Positions 17,232 to 24,661 of a DNA stretch of 64,000 nucleotides are shown piece by piece (within the stretch, counting starts at the first letter, position 1; the number at the start of each line of letters is the position of its first letter). This stretch comes from Glutamicibacter ardleyensis (GTDB lineage: Bacteria > Actinomycetota > Actinomycetes > Actinomycetales > Micrococcaceae), in assembly GCF_014644555.1 (NCBI RefSeq), contig NZ_BMKX01000012.1, positions 33,003 through 97,002 on the forward strand, written 5' to 3'. Position numbers and translations under genes: made by a program. The notes below the pieces were generated by a model. That model had not been told where the DNA came from. It was given only the letters and a program-made list of their open reading frames with translations, and searched no databases.

Positions 17232-18407
17232 TTAGGCTGCTAGCCATACATCTGGGCCGAAGACCTCATAGTGGATGTGCTGGGCAGGGACACCGGCGGC
17301 TAGAGCCTGGCCGCGTACCGCGTGCATGAACGGCAGCGGGCCACACAGGTAGACGTGGCTGTCGGCGGTCAAGCTATCGCTGAGATCCATGTAACCGGAC
17401 TTGGCTTCGATGTGCTCTGGCAGTTCGCCGCGTTCGAACCAGGTGCTCAGCGTGGCCTGTGGCAGCTTGCTCAGCGACTCGATCATTTGCTCACGTAGTG
17501 GCCAGGCAGTGTATTCCTGGTCGGCGTGCAATACGGTGAGTTTGCGGGTGGAGCCACGTGCTGCCAGGGTGCTCAGCGCTGCGGCACTTGGGGTGCAACC
17601 AATACCTGCGGTAGCGATCACCAGTGGTGCTCCGGACTCATCGATGGTCAGGTCACCGTAGGGGTTTGAAAGTTCAACGATGTCGCCAACTTTCAGCGAA
17701 TTGTGCATGACCGGAGTGAACTCGCCATCCACATCAAGCTTCACGGTTACGGTGCGGCGTGCGGTGTTCTCGACATCCCCGCTGAGGGTGTATTGGCGCA
17801 CCTGGCGCAAACCATCGGTCATCGGCATGCGAACCGAAACGAACTGTCCTGCCTTGGCGGTCGAAGCGACAATATCGTCGGCTGGTTCGAAGCTGAAGGT
17901 GACGGAGTTGTTGGCTTCTTCGGTACGCTCGGCGAGCTTCCACTGGCTGTAAACGACGTCGTTTGCCTGCTGTGAGTAGAGGCCCTTTTCGATCTTGATC
18001 AGTGCGTGAGCCATCAGCCAGTAGACCTCGCTCCAGGCATCTGCGATCTCTTGGGTCAGCGCGTCGCCTAGGTCTTCGGCGATGGCGGCGAAGAGGTGCT
18101 CGTACACGATGGGGTACTGCTCTTCGACGACACCCAGTGAGGTGTGCTTGTGGGCGATGCGTGCCAACATCGTTTCTGGCAGAGTTTCTGGTGAATTGAT
18201 CAGGTGGGTGGCGAACACCGCGATGGAGCCGGCCAGTGCTTGCTGCTGGGTTCCGTTTTTCTGGTTTGAGCGGGAGAAGATTCCGTCGAGCAGCTGTGGG
18301 TGAGCGGCAAAGAGACGGTCATAGAAGTTTGGGGTAATGCTGGAGATGCGAGCGCCAATGATCGGCAGAGTCGCTTCGATGACTGGGCGGGACTGGGTTG
18401 AAAGCAT
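17232..18407 (-). CDS. hmp: flavohemoglobin, nitric oxide dioxygenase
   Basis: 391 aa, ATG at 18407 with AAGGAGA just upstream. Residues 1-140 are the globin domain: TPNFYDRLFAAHP, and the proximal-His region IAHKHTSLGV. Residues about 150-260 form the FAD domain (QVRQYTLSG, the RxYS-type flavin motif), and 265-391 the NAD(P) domain (IATAGIGCTPSAAAL, YLCGPLPFM) ending with YEVFGP. The protein oxidizes NO to nitrate with O2 and NAD(P)H in the cytoplasm. A 23-bp NsrR-type box lies 25 nt upstream and the nsrR gene is next on the same strand, fitting NO-responsive control. Confidence 0.94.
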   Translation of the reverse strand: MLSTQSRPVIEATLPIIGARISSITPNFYDRLFAAHPQLLDGIFSRSNQKNGTQQQALAGSIAVFATHLINSPETLPETMLARIAHKHTSLGVVEEQYPIVYEHLFAAIAEDLGDALTQEIADAWSEVYWLMAHALIKIEKGLYSQQANDVVYSQWKLAERTEEANNSVTFSFEPADDIVASTAKAGQFVSVRMPMTDGLRQVRQYTLSGDVENTARRTVTVKLDVDGEFTPVMHNSLKVGDIVELSNPYGDLTIDESGAPLVIATAGIGCTPSAAALSTLAARGSTRKLTVLHADQEYTAWPLREQMIESLSKLPQATLSTWFERGELPEHIEAKSGYMDLSDSLTADSHVYLCGPLPFMHAVRGQALAAGVPAQHIHYEVFGPDVWLAA

Positions 18408-18431
18408 CTTGTCTCCTTAGAGGGTAAATGT

Positions 18432-18454
18432 ATCTTGTATTTAAAATGCAAGAT
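18432..18454. promoter_or_regulatory. NsrR-type operator upstream of hmp
   Basis: ATCTTG-t-ATTT-a-AAAT-g-CAAGAT is a 23-bp inverted repeat with one mismatched pair. It resembles the known NsrR consensus of AAGAT half-sites around an ATTT/AAAT centre, and lies 25 nt before the hmp start. Confidence 0.7.
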
Positions 18455-18528
18455 TATGAGTTAAGTTCTACGCCCCGTAGAAGAAGAATGCAAATCGAAG
18501 GTCCCGCTATCGGGATTTTAGGCGTTGA

Positions 18529-18981
18529 TTACGCGTTATGACGCACGGTGGGGAAGGGCAACAACGTGATCGCAGGAGAGTTCTCACAAATATCTGTGAC
18601 CGTTAAAGAGTCTAGTGAAGCGTAAAAAGCCTCTCTGGCGCTCTTCAATGCCGAACGTAAACGGCACCCTGCCGAGAGCGGACAATTTCCCACTGCGTCA
18701 TGGGTGGTGCAGTCGACCACATCTTCGCGCCAGTCCAGCGAGCGCAAGAGTGTACCGACTGAATAGGCCAAACCACGTTCGGTGATTTGCGCACCGCCAT
18801 GGCGACCGCGAGTGACCTCCAGGAGTCCCAAAGTACGTAATTCTACGACTGCCTTGGCCACATGGTTATAGGGGACACCGACCAGTTCGGAAATCTCACG
18901 ACTGGTCAATTGGCCGACACCGGGTGCGCCTAGAACCATCACGGTTCGTAGGCACACGTCGGCGAAGGCACTGAGTTTCAT
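18529..18981 (-). CDS. nsrR: Rrf2-family nitric-oxide-sensing repressor
   Basis: 150 aa from the ATG at 18981. The winged helix at residues 1-70 contains FADVCLRTVMVLG and the recognition region ELVGVPYNHVAKAVVELRTLG. Three cysteines that would ligate a 4Fe-4S cluster are spaced C-x8-C-x5-C (DCTTHDAVGNC, PLSAGC), close to Bacillus NsrR. Loss of the cluster with NO would relieve repression of hmp, 121 nt downstream. It lies 9 nt after the conserved hypothetical gene and may be read from the manB transcript as well. IscR-type function is less likely given the hmp pairing and operator. Confidence 0.85.
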   Translation of the reverse strand: MKLSAFADVCLRTVMVLGAPGVGQLTSREISELVGVPYNHVAKAVVELRTLGLLEVTRGRHGGAQITERGLAYSVGTLLRSLDWREDVVDCTTHDAVGNCPLSAGCRLRSALKSAREAFYASLDSLTVTDICENSPAITLLPFPTVRHNA

Positions 18982-18990
18982 AAACCCAGT

Positions 18991-19464
18991 CTACTGCTGT
19001 GTGTTGGCCCAGATAGATTCGGCGGACTCCGCCGAAGGCTCCTCGAAGGTCCAATCGCCACCAGGCTCGGCTGGCATCGAGTATGGCTGGACGATCGCTA
19101 GTGCGGCACCGACCTTGTGCTCAGCGACCACATGAATAGCGTCGCGGTCATCGGCTTCGAGCAAGACATCCGAGGCGATAGCGATCGCTTCGAAGTGAGT
19201 TCCTTGCTCGTTCAGTACCTGTACTAGATCCGCAGCCATCGCCTCGGTATCAATGTCAGCATCCGGATCTTCAGGATTGTCCGTGGGCGGAACGGCGATC
19301 AAACGCAGTTCAGGCTCGCCATCGGCTTCCTTAGGTTCCAAAGCGATGGCGAAAGGCAGGAAGACACCCTGTTCCTCAAGCTGTTCGCGGGCCACACCTA
19401 GTGCGGTGCCCAAAACTTTGTTCAATGCGTCCTTAACGGACTCGTCGAGATCTTCGAGATTCAC
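18991..19464 (-). CDS. conserved actinobacterial hypothetical protein
   Basis: 157 aa from a GTG at 19464, 12 nt after the manB stop. The protein is acidic (pEDPDADIDTEAMAADL), without signal peptide or membrane segment. The N-terminal 30 residues look helical (LEDLDESVKDALNKVLGTAL), followed by alternating strands such as LRLIAVPP and HVVAEHKVGAALAIVQPYS. I do not recognise a catalytic motif. Its place between manB and nsrR suggests only co-transcription. Function unknown. Confidence 0.75.
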   Translation of the reverse strand: MNLEDLDESVKDALNKVLGTALGVAREQLEEQGVFLPFAIALEPKEADGEPELRLIAVPPTDNPEDPDADIDTEAMAADLVQVLNEQGTHFEAIAIASDVLLEADDRDAIHVVAEHKVGAALAIVQPYSMPAEPGGDWTFEEPSAESAESIWANTQQ

Positions 19465-19476
19465 GGTGCTAACCCC

Positions 19477-20901
19477 TTAGTTGGTGATGTGTGCTTCACG
19501 CACGATTGCTAAAACCGTATCGCGAATTGGTTCGATAATCTGTGCCGTGGCACCTTCGCCGTTAAAGCGCAGGAAAGGTTCGGTATTCGACGGACGCAAG
19601 TTGATCCACCAGCTACCATCCTTGGCAGTAAACGTGGTGCCATCCAGCGTCGTGACATCCACCGGCTGACCAGCAAAATGCTCGACAACGCGGGCAACAG
19701 CCCCAGCCTTATCTTCAACCTCGGAGTTAATCTCACCGGTAGCAACATACGGCTCAAATTCTCGGCCCAGTTCCGACAACGGAAGATCCTGACCACCCAG
19801 CGCGGCCAGCACATGCATCGCGGCAAGAATGCCGGTATCCGCATTGTAAAAATCACGGAAGTAATAGTGTGCCGAATGCTCACCACCGAACACCGCACCC
19901 TGTGCAGCCATTTCAGCCTTGATAAATGAGTGACCCACACGGGTCATCACCGCCACGCCACCAGACTTCTCAACAAATTCAGGCACGGCCTTGGACGTGA
20001 TCAAGTTGTGAATGATCACCGGATGTTCCTCGCCCTCGGCCTGTACCCGAGCGATTTCACGCACCGCAACCAATGCGGTAATCGCACTTGGTGACAACGG
20101 CAAACCACGCTCATCGATCACGAAGCAACGATCCGCGTCCCCATCAAATGCCAGACCCAGATCCGCCCCATGAGCCAGCACCGCGGCCTGCAAATCTTTG
20201 AGATTTTCCGGTTCCAGCGGATTCGCCGGGTGATTCGGGAAAGTACCATCAAGTTCAAAATACAACGGCACAATATCCAGCGGTAATCCGGGTAGAACAG
20301 TATCGCCAAGCACCGCAGGAGTGGTCAAACCACCCATACCGTTGCCCGCATCCACTACAAGCTTCAGCGGACGAATCGTCGATAAGTCAACTAATTCACG
20401 CAGGTACGCTGCATAATCTGCCAAGACGTCGCGCTCGCTGATGCGCCCCTGCTCACCGTCGCCCGACACCGGCAATCCCTCATCGAGGTACTGCTGAGCC
20501 AGATCGCGAATATCAAATAGTCCGGTGTCCGAAGAGACCGGACGGGCGCCGGCCTTAGACATCTTAATGCCGTTGTACTGGGCCGGGTTGTGGCTGGCGG
20601 TAAACACCACCCCGGCAGCATTGTGCTTGCCAGAAGCAAAATAAAGTTCGTCTGTGGAAATTAGTCCTAGCATCACCACGTTCGCGCCACGGTAGGTGGC
20701 GCCGCGGGCGAACGCCTGCGCGAAGGTCGTGCTGGTCGGGCGCATATCGCCACCAACTAGGACGTCCTTCCCAGCCAGGGACAACACGTCGACAAAAGCG
20801 GCGCCAATGGCCTCGACTGCTTCGGCGTTGATGCTTTCGCCAACTACGCCACGCACGTCATAGGCCTTGAAACTTTGGTTCAGGTCAATTTCTTCACTCA
20901 C
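19477..20901 (-). CDS. manB: phosphomannomutase/phosphoglucomutase
   Basis: 474 aa from the GTG at 20901. The alpha-D-phosphohexomutase signatures are present in order: the phosphoserine loop TASHNPAQYNG (about residue 103), the Mg-binding DGDADRC (about 255), the sugar loop GEHSAHYYFRD (about 335) and the phosphate loop RPSNTEP (about 432). It interconverts hexose 1- and 6-phosphates, feeding GDP-mannose and cell-wall or glycolipid synthesis. A TAGTCT hexamer 7 nt before the GTG suggests a leaderless transcript. It heads the run manB, hypothetical gene, nsrR, with gaps of 12 and 9 nt. Confidence 0.92.
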   Translation of the reverse strand: MSEEIDLNQSFKAYDVRGVVGESINAEAVEAIGAAFVDVLSLAGKDVLVGGDMRPTSTTFAQAFARGATYRGANVVMLGLISTDELYFASGKHNAAGVVFTASHNPAQYNGIKMSKAGARPVSSDTGLFDIRDLAQQYLDEGLPVSGDGEQGRISERDVLADYAAYLRELVDLSTIRPLKLVVDAGNGMGGLTTPAVLGDTVLPGLPLDIVPLYFELDGTFPNHPANPLEPENLKDLQAAVLAHGADLGLAFDGDADRCFVIDERGLPLSPSAITALVAVREIARVQAEGEEHPVIIHNLITSKAVPEFVEKSGGVAVMTRVGHSFIKAEMAAQGAVFGGEHSAHYYFRDFYNADTGILAAMHVLAALGGQDLPLSELGREFEPYVATGEINSEVEDKAGAVARVVEHFAGQPVDVTTLDGTTFTAKDGSWWINLRPSNTEPFLRFNGEGATAQIIEPIRDTVLAIVREAHITN

Positions 20902-21040
20902 AGCATTCAGACTACCGGTTTGCTGCTACGAGATGGTGGCGAATGGCCAGTTAGTACATGGGAAATGGCTTACACTTACCCGCGGTTGTCCCCAATGCGT
21001 GCCGTGAGGCAAGCCAAACGTCGGCCGATACTGAAATACT

Positions 21041-23167
21041 ATGACCATGGAAGCCAACGAGCACAACGATCTGAAGAATCTCGCGCTGCAGAAGTTGCGT
21101 GCCCTGGTTCAGCACCCAGAGGCGCAGTTTCACGACGGCCAGTTTGAAGCGATTAGCGCGCTGGTCCAAGAACGCCGTCGGGCGCTGGTGGTGCAACGTA
21201 CCGGCTGGGGCAAATCCGCGGTCTATTTCATTTCGTCGTTGTTGCTCCGTCAGCAAGGCTATGGACCGACCCTCATCGTGTCTCCGTTGCTAGCTCTGAT
21301 GCGTGACCAGGTGGCCGCGGCCGAACGTGCCGGAGTACGGGCAGCTGCCATCAACTCGGCCAACGTGCTTGAATGGCGCGAAATTCTTTCAAAGCTGGAA
21401 CGCGATGAAATTGACGTATTGCTGGTATCCCCAGAAAGACTGAACAATCCCTCTTTCCGTGAGCACCAACTTCCAATGCTGATGAAGCGTCTGGGACTTC
21501 TGGTGATCGATGAAGCGCATTGCATCTCCGATTGGGGTCACGACTTCCGCCCCGATTACCGACGCATCCGCGATTTGATAAATCGTCTGCCACAGGGACT
21601 TCCGGTGCTCGCTACCACCGCAACTGCGAACACACGCGTAGTGCAAGACGTCGCAGAGCAGCTCTCCGGCGGAACTCAGGAAGTCTTCACCTTACGTGGC
21701 ACACTGGCCCGTGACTCGTTGCGGTTAGGCGTACTGCGTCTGCCCTCGCCACGTATGCAATTGGCTTGGTTGCTCAGCCACATCAATGATTTTCACGGTT
21801 CGGGTATTATTTACACGCTGACCGTCTCGGCTGCGGAAGATATTGCACGGTTGCTACGCGATGCCGGTCATCCGGTCGCCGCCTATACCGGACGTACCGA
21901 CCTAGAAGAACGCGAAAAGCTAGAACAAGCGCTGAAAGCCAATGAAGTAAAAGCCTTGATCGCTACTAGTGCGTTGGGAATGGGATTTGATAAGCCAGAC
22001 CTAGGATTTGTTATCCATGTCGGGGCGCCCAGTTCACCGGTGGCCTACTACCAACAGGTGGGCCGTGCAGGTCGTGGAAGTATCGATGCCGACGTCCTCT
22101 TGCTACCAGGACAAGATGATTCCGAAATCTGGGAGTACTTCGCCACCAGTTCCATGCCCGATCAGCAACGCGCGAATCAAGTACTGCAAGCTCTAGGGCA
22201 AACCGACGGAGCAATGAGCGTTCCAGCACTTGAAAGTGCCGTTAACCTGCGCAGGTCGCCGTTAGAACTGCTGCTGAAAGTCCTGGCTGTCGACGGGGCG
22301 CTGGAACGCGTAGCCGGAGGTTGGATGCGCACCGACATGCCTTGGGCCTACGATGCAGAACGCTACAAGCGTGTGGCACAGAGTCGGGTGCACGAACAGA
22401 CACTGATGATCGATTATGAGAATACTCGTGGCTGTCGCATGGAATTTCTTACGAAGGCACTGGATGACCCAAAGTCGGCGCCCTGCGGACGTTGCGACAA
22501 TTGTGCCGGAACATGGTTCGATGACCACATTCCAGACGAGTCAAAAGACAACGCCCAAGCAGCTCTGGTTCGGGCTGGTGTCCAAATTGAACCTCGCAAG
22601 CTCTATCCGTCTGGCCTACAACGCCTGGGACATTCTCTAAAAGGGAAAATCCCGGTAGATGAGCAATTATCCACCGGACGTGCGTTGGCGCGACTGACAG
22701 ATTTGGGGTGGGGCAACAGACTGCGTCAACTATTCGCTGACCCGGTGGATAATCCAGTTGACCCGGCGATGCTTGAAGCCTGCACCAGGGTGCTGGCCGA
22801 ATGGAATTGGGAACAACGACCAGTAGCAGTCTTGGCGATGCCTTCAACCAAGCGCCCACAGCTGATTACTTCGCTAGCGCAGGGGCTGGCCCAGATTGGT
22901 CAGCTTCGCTATTTGGGCCAGCTTGAGTACCGTGGGGCACCTCCACAGGGTGGTCCTGGCGGCAATTCGGCCTTCCGCATTGCCGCGGTGGCTGATGCAT
23001 TTGAAATCCCTGCACAAATCGATCAAATGCTGGCGACAGCACCGGGACCGGTGATGCTCGTTGATGATTTGGCTGACTCGCGTTGGTCCTTGGCAATGGC
23101 CGGTCGGGCAGTACGGATTGCTGGGGCACCGGGTGTTTTGCCTTTCACTCTGGGCATAGCAGGATAA
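21041..23167 (+). CDS. RecQ-family DNA helicase with C-terminal PRTase-like domain
   Basis: 708 aa; ATG at 21041, with an alternative ATG at 21047. Residues 20-360 are the two RecA-like lobes: P-loop RTGWGKSAVYF, Walker B VIDEAHCISDWGHDFRPDY, motif III TTATAN, and ALGMGFDKPDLG and YYQQVGRAGRG in lobe two. A zinc module follows (RGCRM...CGRCDNC, about 466-490). Residues about 590-708 resemble a ComF-like phosphoribosyltransferase fold: AVLAMPSTKRPQLITSLA and LVDDLADSRW (about 673-682) at the position of the PRPP loop, with the usual TTG replaced by DSR. It unwinds DNA 3' to 5' in recombination and repair; the tail's role is unknown. Divergent from manB. Confidence 0.88.
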   Translation: MTMEANEHNDLKNLALQKLRALVQHPEAQFHDGQFEAISALVQERRRALVVQRTGWGKSAVYFISSLLLRQQGYGPTLIVSPLLALMRDQVAAAERAGVRAAAINSANVLEWREILSKLERDEIDVLLVSPERLNNPSFREHQLPMLMKRLGLLVIDEAHCISDWGHDFRPDYRRIRDLINRLPQGLPVLATTATANTRVVQDVAEQLSGGTQEVFTLRGTLARDSLRLGVLRLPSPRMQLAWLLSHINDFHGSGIIYTLTVSAAEDIARLLRDAGHPVAAYTGRTDLEEREKLEQALKANEVKALIATSALGMGFDKPDLGFVIHVGAPSSPVAYYQQVGRAGRGSIDADVLLLPGQDDSEIWEYFATSSMPDQQRANQVLQALGQTDGAMSVPALESAVNLRRSPLELLLKVLAVDGALERVAGGWMRTDMPWAYDAERYKRVAQSRVHEQTLMIDYENTRGCRMEFLTKALDDPKSAPCGRCDNCAGTWFDDHIPDESKDNAQAALVRAGVQIEPRKLYPSGLQRLGHSLKGKIPVDEQLSTGRALARLTDLGWGNRLRQLFADPVDNPVDPAMLEACTRVLAEWNWEQRPVAVLAMPSTKRPQLITSLAQGLAQIGQLRYLGQLEYRGAPPQGGPGGNSAFRIAAVADAFEIPAQIDQMLATAPGPVMLVDDLADSRWSLAMAGRAVRIAGAPGVLPFTLGIAG

Positions 23168-23197
23168 TCGCACAGTTAAACAAAGTAGTCTGGAGAT

Positions 23198-24124
23198 ATG
23201 GAGATCGTCATCTGGCTCGTTGTTGCTATTGCTGTTGTTGCCCTCGGATACGTGTGGCTTCAGTCTGTCCGGAAGAAAAATACGGCACAGATTTCACAAG
23301 CCATTAACCGCGAGGCGGCGCAGGAAGCAAATGCGAAGTTGGATGACACCTCCCGCAAGGCGATTTACCGCAACCTCGCTAAAGGCGACGTAATGGGTGC
23401 TGTTCAGAACTACCGTGCCGTCACCGGTGACACCGTCAAAAACTGTGTGATTGCCGTGCGTAGCCTTGACGCTTACCCGCAGACTGCTCCGGCCAAAGAA
23501 CTACCGGTAGACGAAGCCGAGATTCAGGCGCTTCGTGACAAACTCGAAGCGCAGATCACCGATTCTGACGACGACTCAGGGGTAGCGACTTCTGGTGCTG
23601 TAGCGCCGGACGTCGACCTGGAAAAGTCTGATGACCTCTGGGTGGTGCCCGAAGAGTGGAGTAACCAGTTCGGCTCGGAGCAGGAACAGAATGCCACACA
23701 TTTTAAAATGGCATTTGAAGTTGAGGGAGAATCGCACGAGTTCTCCAGTGAACAGTTGCCTCCGAACGAGTACGATCAACTGTTTTCGATGCTGCGCGAC
23801 GAGAATTTCTCCGGTGCCGCGCAAATCCTTCATGGACACACCGGACTACCCGTCGAAGACCTTGAACGAATGATCTCGACCTCGCCGATGGCGGGACAAA
23901 GTTCGCACGGAAACGTTGCGGATTTCCGTTTTGAAGGTCAGGGCCCAGAAGGTCCTGTGCACTTCGACGCAGCAGATCTTCCCGAACTGGAGCGTGAAGC
24001 ACTCTTTGATGCTATCGCCGATACTGATCTAGAACGGATGTCAGAGATTATCGTGCGGCACACGCAACTACCCGAAGATATTGTGCAGAATATGCTGCGC
24101 ACCTTCGTGAAACGCAAAGACTAG
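23198..24124 (+). CDS. membrane-anchored protein with three degenerate L7/L12-C-like modules
   Basis: 308 aa, ATG at 23198, 30 nt after the helicase gene. One N-terminal membrane helix (residues about 3-20) is followed by VRKKN, so the bulk is probably cytoplasmic. Three similar segments of about 30 residues occur: near residue 55 (KGDVMGAVQNYRAVTGDTVK), near 200 (DENFSGAAQILHGHTGLPVE) and near 275 (DLERMSEIIVRHTQLPEDIV). They resemble the AIKLYRxxTGxxLxEAK pattern of ribosomal L7/L12 C-terminal-like domains. The linkers are acidic. TAGTCT lies 6 nt before the ATG, suggesting a leaderless message. Function unknown. Confidence 0.75.
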   Translation: MEIVIWLVVAIAVVALGYVWLQSVRKKNTAQISQAINREAAQEANAKLDDTSRKAIYRNLAKGDVMGAVQNYRAVTGDTVKNCVIAVRSLDAYPQTAPAKELPVDEAEIQALRDKLEAQITDSDDDSGVATSGAVAPDVDLEKSDDLWVVPEEWSNQFGSEQEQNATHFKMAFEVEGESHEFSSEQLPPNEYDQLFSMLRDENFSGAAQILHGHTGLPVEDLERMISTSPMAGQSSHGNVADFRFEGQGPEGPVHFDAADLPELEREALFDAIADTDLERMSEIIVRHTQLPEDIVQNMLRTFVKRKD

Positions 24125-24215
24125 GTTTCGCATTTGAACGTTGCTTCGGTAGAGACAGTTGGCTATCGTGAGGGACTACCGGCCTTGTGTCTTCGCTCAC
24201 GAAAGGAACCTGACG

Positions 24216-24374
24216 ATGGAACCGAGTAATAAGAACACGGAGCAGACTGTACCGCCCATCGGTGACGATGAACGTCAGAACGAACAACATAATGCAGATA
24301 TAGCGCAGAAGCTGCGCGAAGCGGAAGAACGCATCAAAGAGGTCGCTCATGATGTGGAACGCGGTCTGAAATAA
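24216..24374 (+). CDS. small hydrophilic protein, unknown
   Basis: 52 aa from the ATG at 24216, with AAAGGA at 24202-24207 at ideal spacing; an in-frame upstream start at 24159 lacks one. The N-terminal half is polar (MEPSNKNTEQ), and the second half is a likely helix or coiled coil with heptad-like alternation (AQKLREAEERIKEVAHDVE). There is no membrane segment or cysteine. It is followed by a hairpin at 24383-24424. Not recognised. Confidence 0.55.
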   Translation: MEPSNKNTEQTVPPIGDDERQNEQHNADIAQKLREAEERIKEVAHDVERGLK

Positions 24375-24382
24375 AGTTTGAA

Positions 24383-24424
24383 AACCCCTGAACTGATGGC
24401 AATAAATGCCGAAGTTTGGGGGTT
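24383..24424 (+). terminator. interrupted hairpin after the 52-aa gene
   Basis: AACCCC/GGGGTT, AACT/AGTT and GGCA/TGCC pair in succession around an AATAAA loop. No T run follows, so termination is uncertain. Confidence 0.4.
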
Positions 24425-24479
24425 AGTGCGTTAAACCGCATCCCGGAACCATGTTGTATGAACTGCCAAGAGAAAAAGT

Positions 24480-24507
24480 AAAACCCCCTAGTTTCCTAGG
24501 GGGTTTT
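24480..24507. terminator. terminator downstream of tRNA-Ser(GCT)
   Basis: AAAACCCCCTAG, TTTC loop, CTAGGGGGTTTT: a perfect 12-bp stem at the 3' end of the minus-strand tRNA, usable in both directions. Confidence 0.75.
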
Positions 24508-24598
24508 GGCGGACACGGGGAGATTCGAACTCCCGGTCGAGTTTAACCCCGACACTTCATTAGCAGTGAAGCCCATTCGGCCGCTCTGGCACGTATCC
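24507..24598 (-). tRNA. tRNA-Ser(GCT), CCA encoded
   Basis: Minus strand: acceptor GGATACG/CGTGTCC, anticodon stem CTTCA/TGAAG with loop CTGCTAA (anticodon GCT), a long class II variable arm and T arm GGTTCGAATCT-type. Discriminator G is followed by CCA. Confidence 0.95.
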
Positions 24599-24661
24599 AT
24601 CCGCTGTTTCCAGCAGAATCTAGCCTACCTGAACATAGCCGAGTGTTCCAAAACGAGGGTG

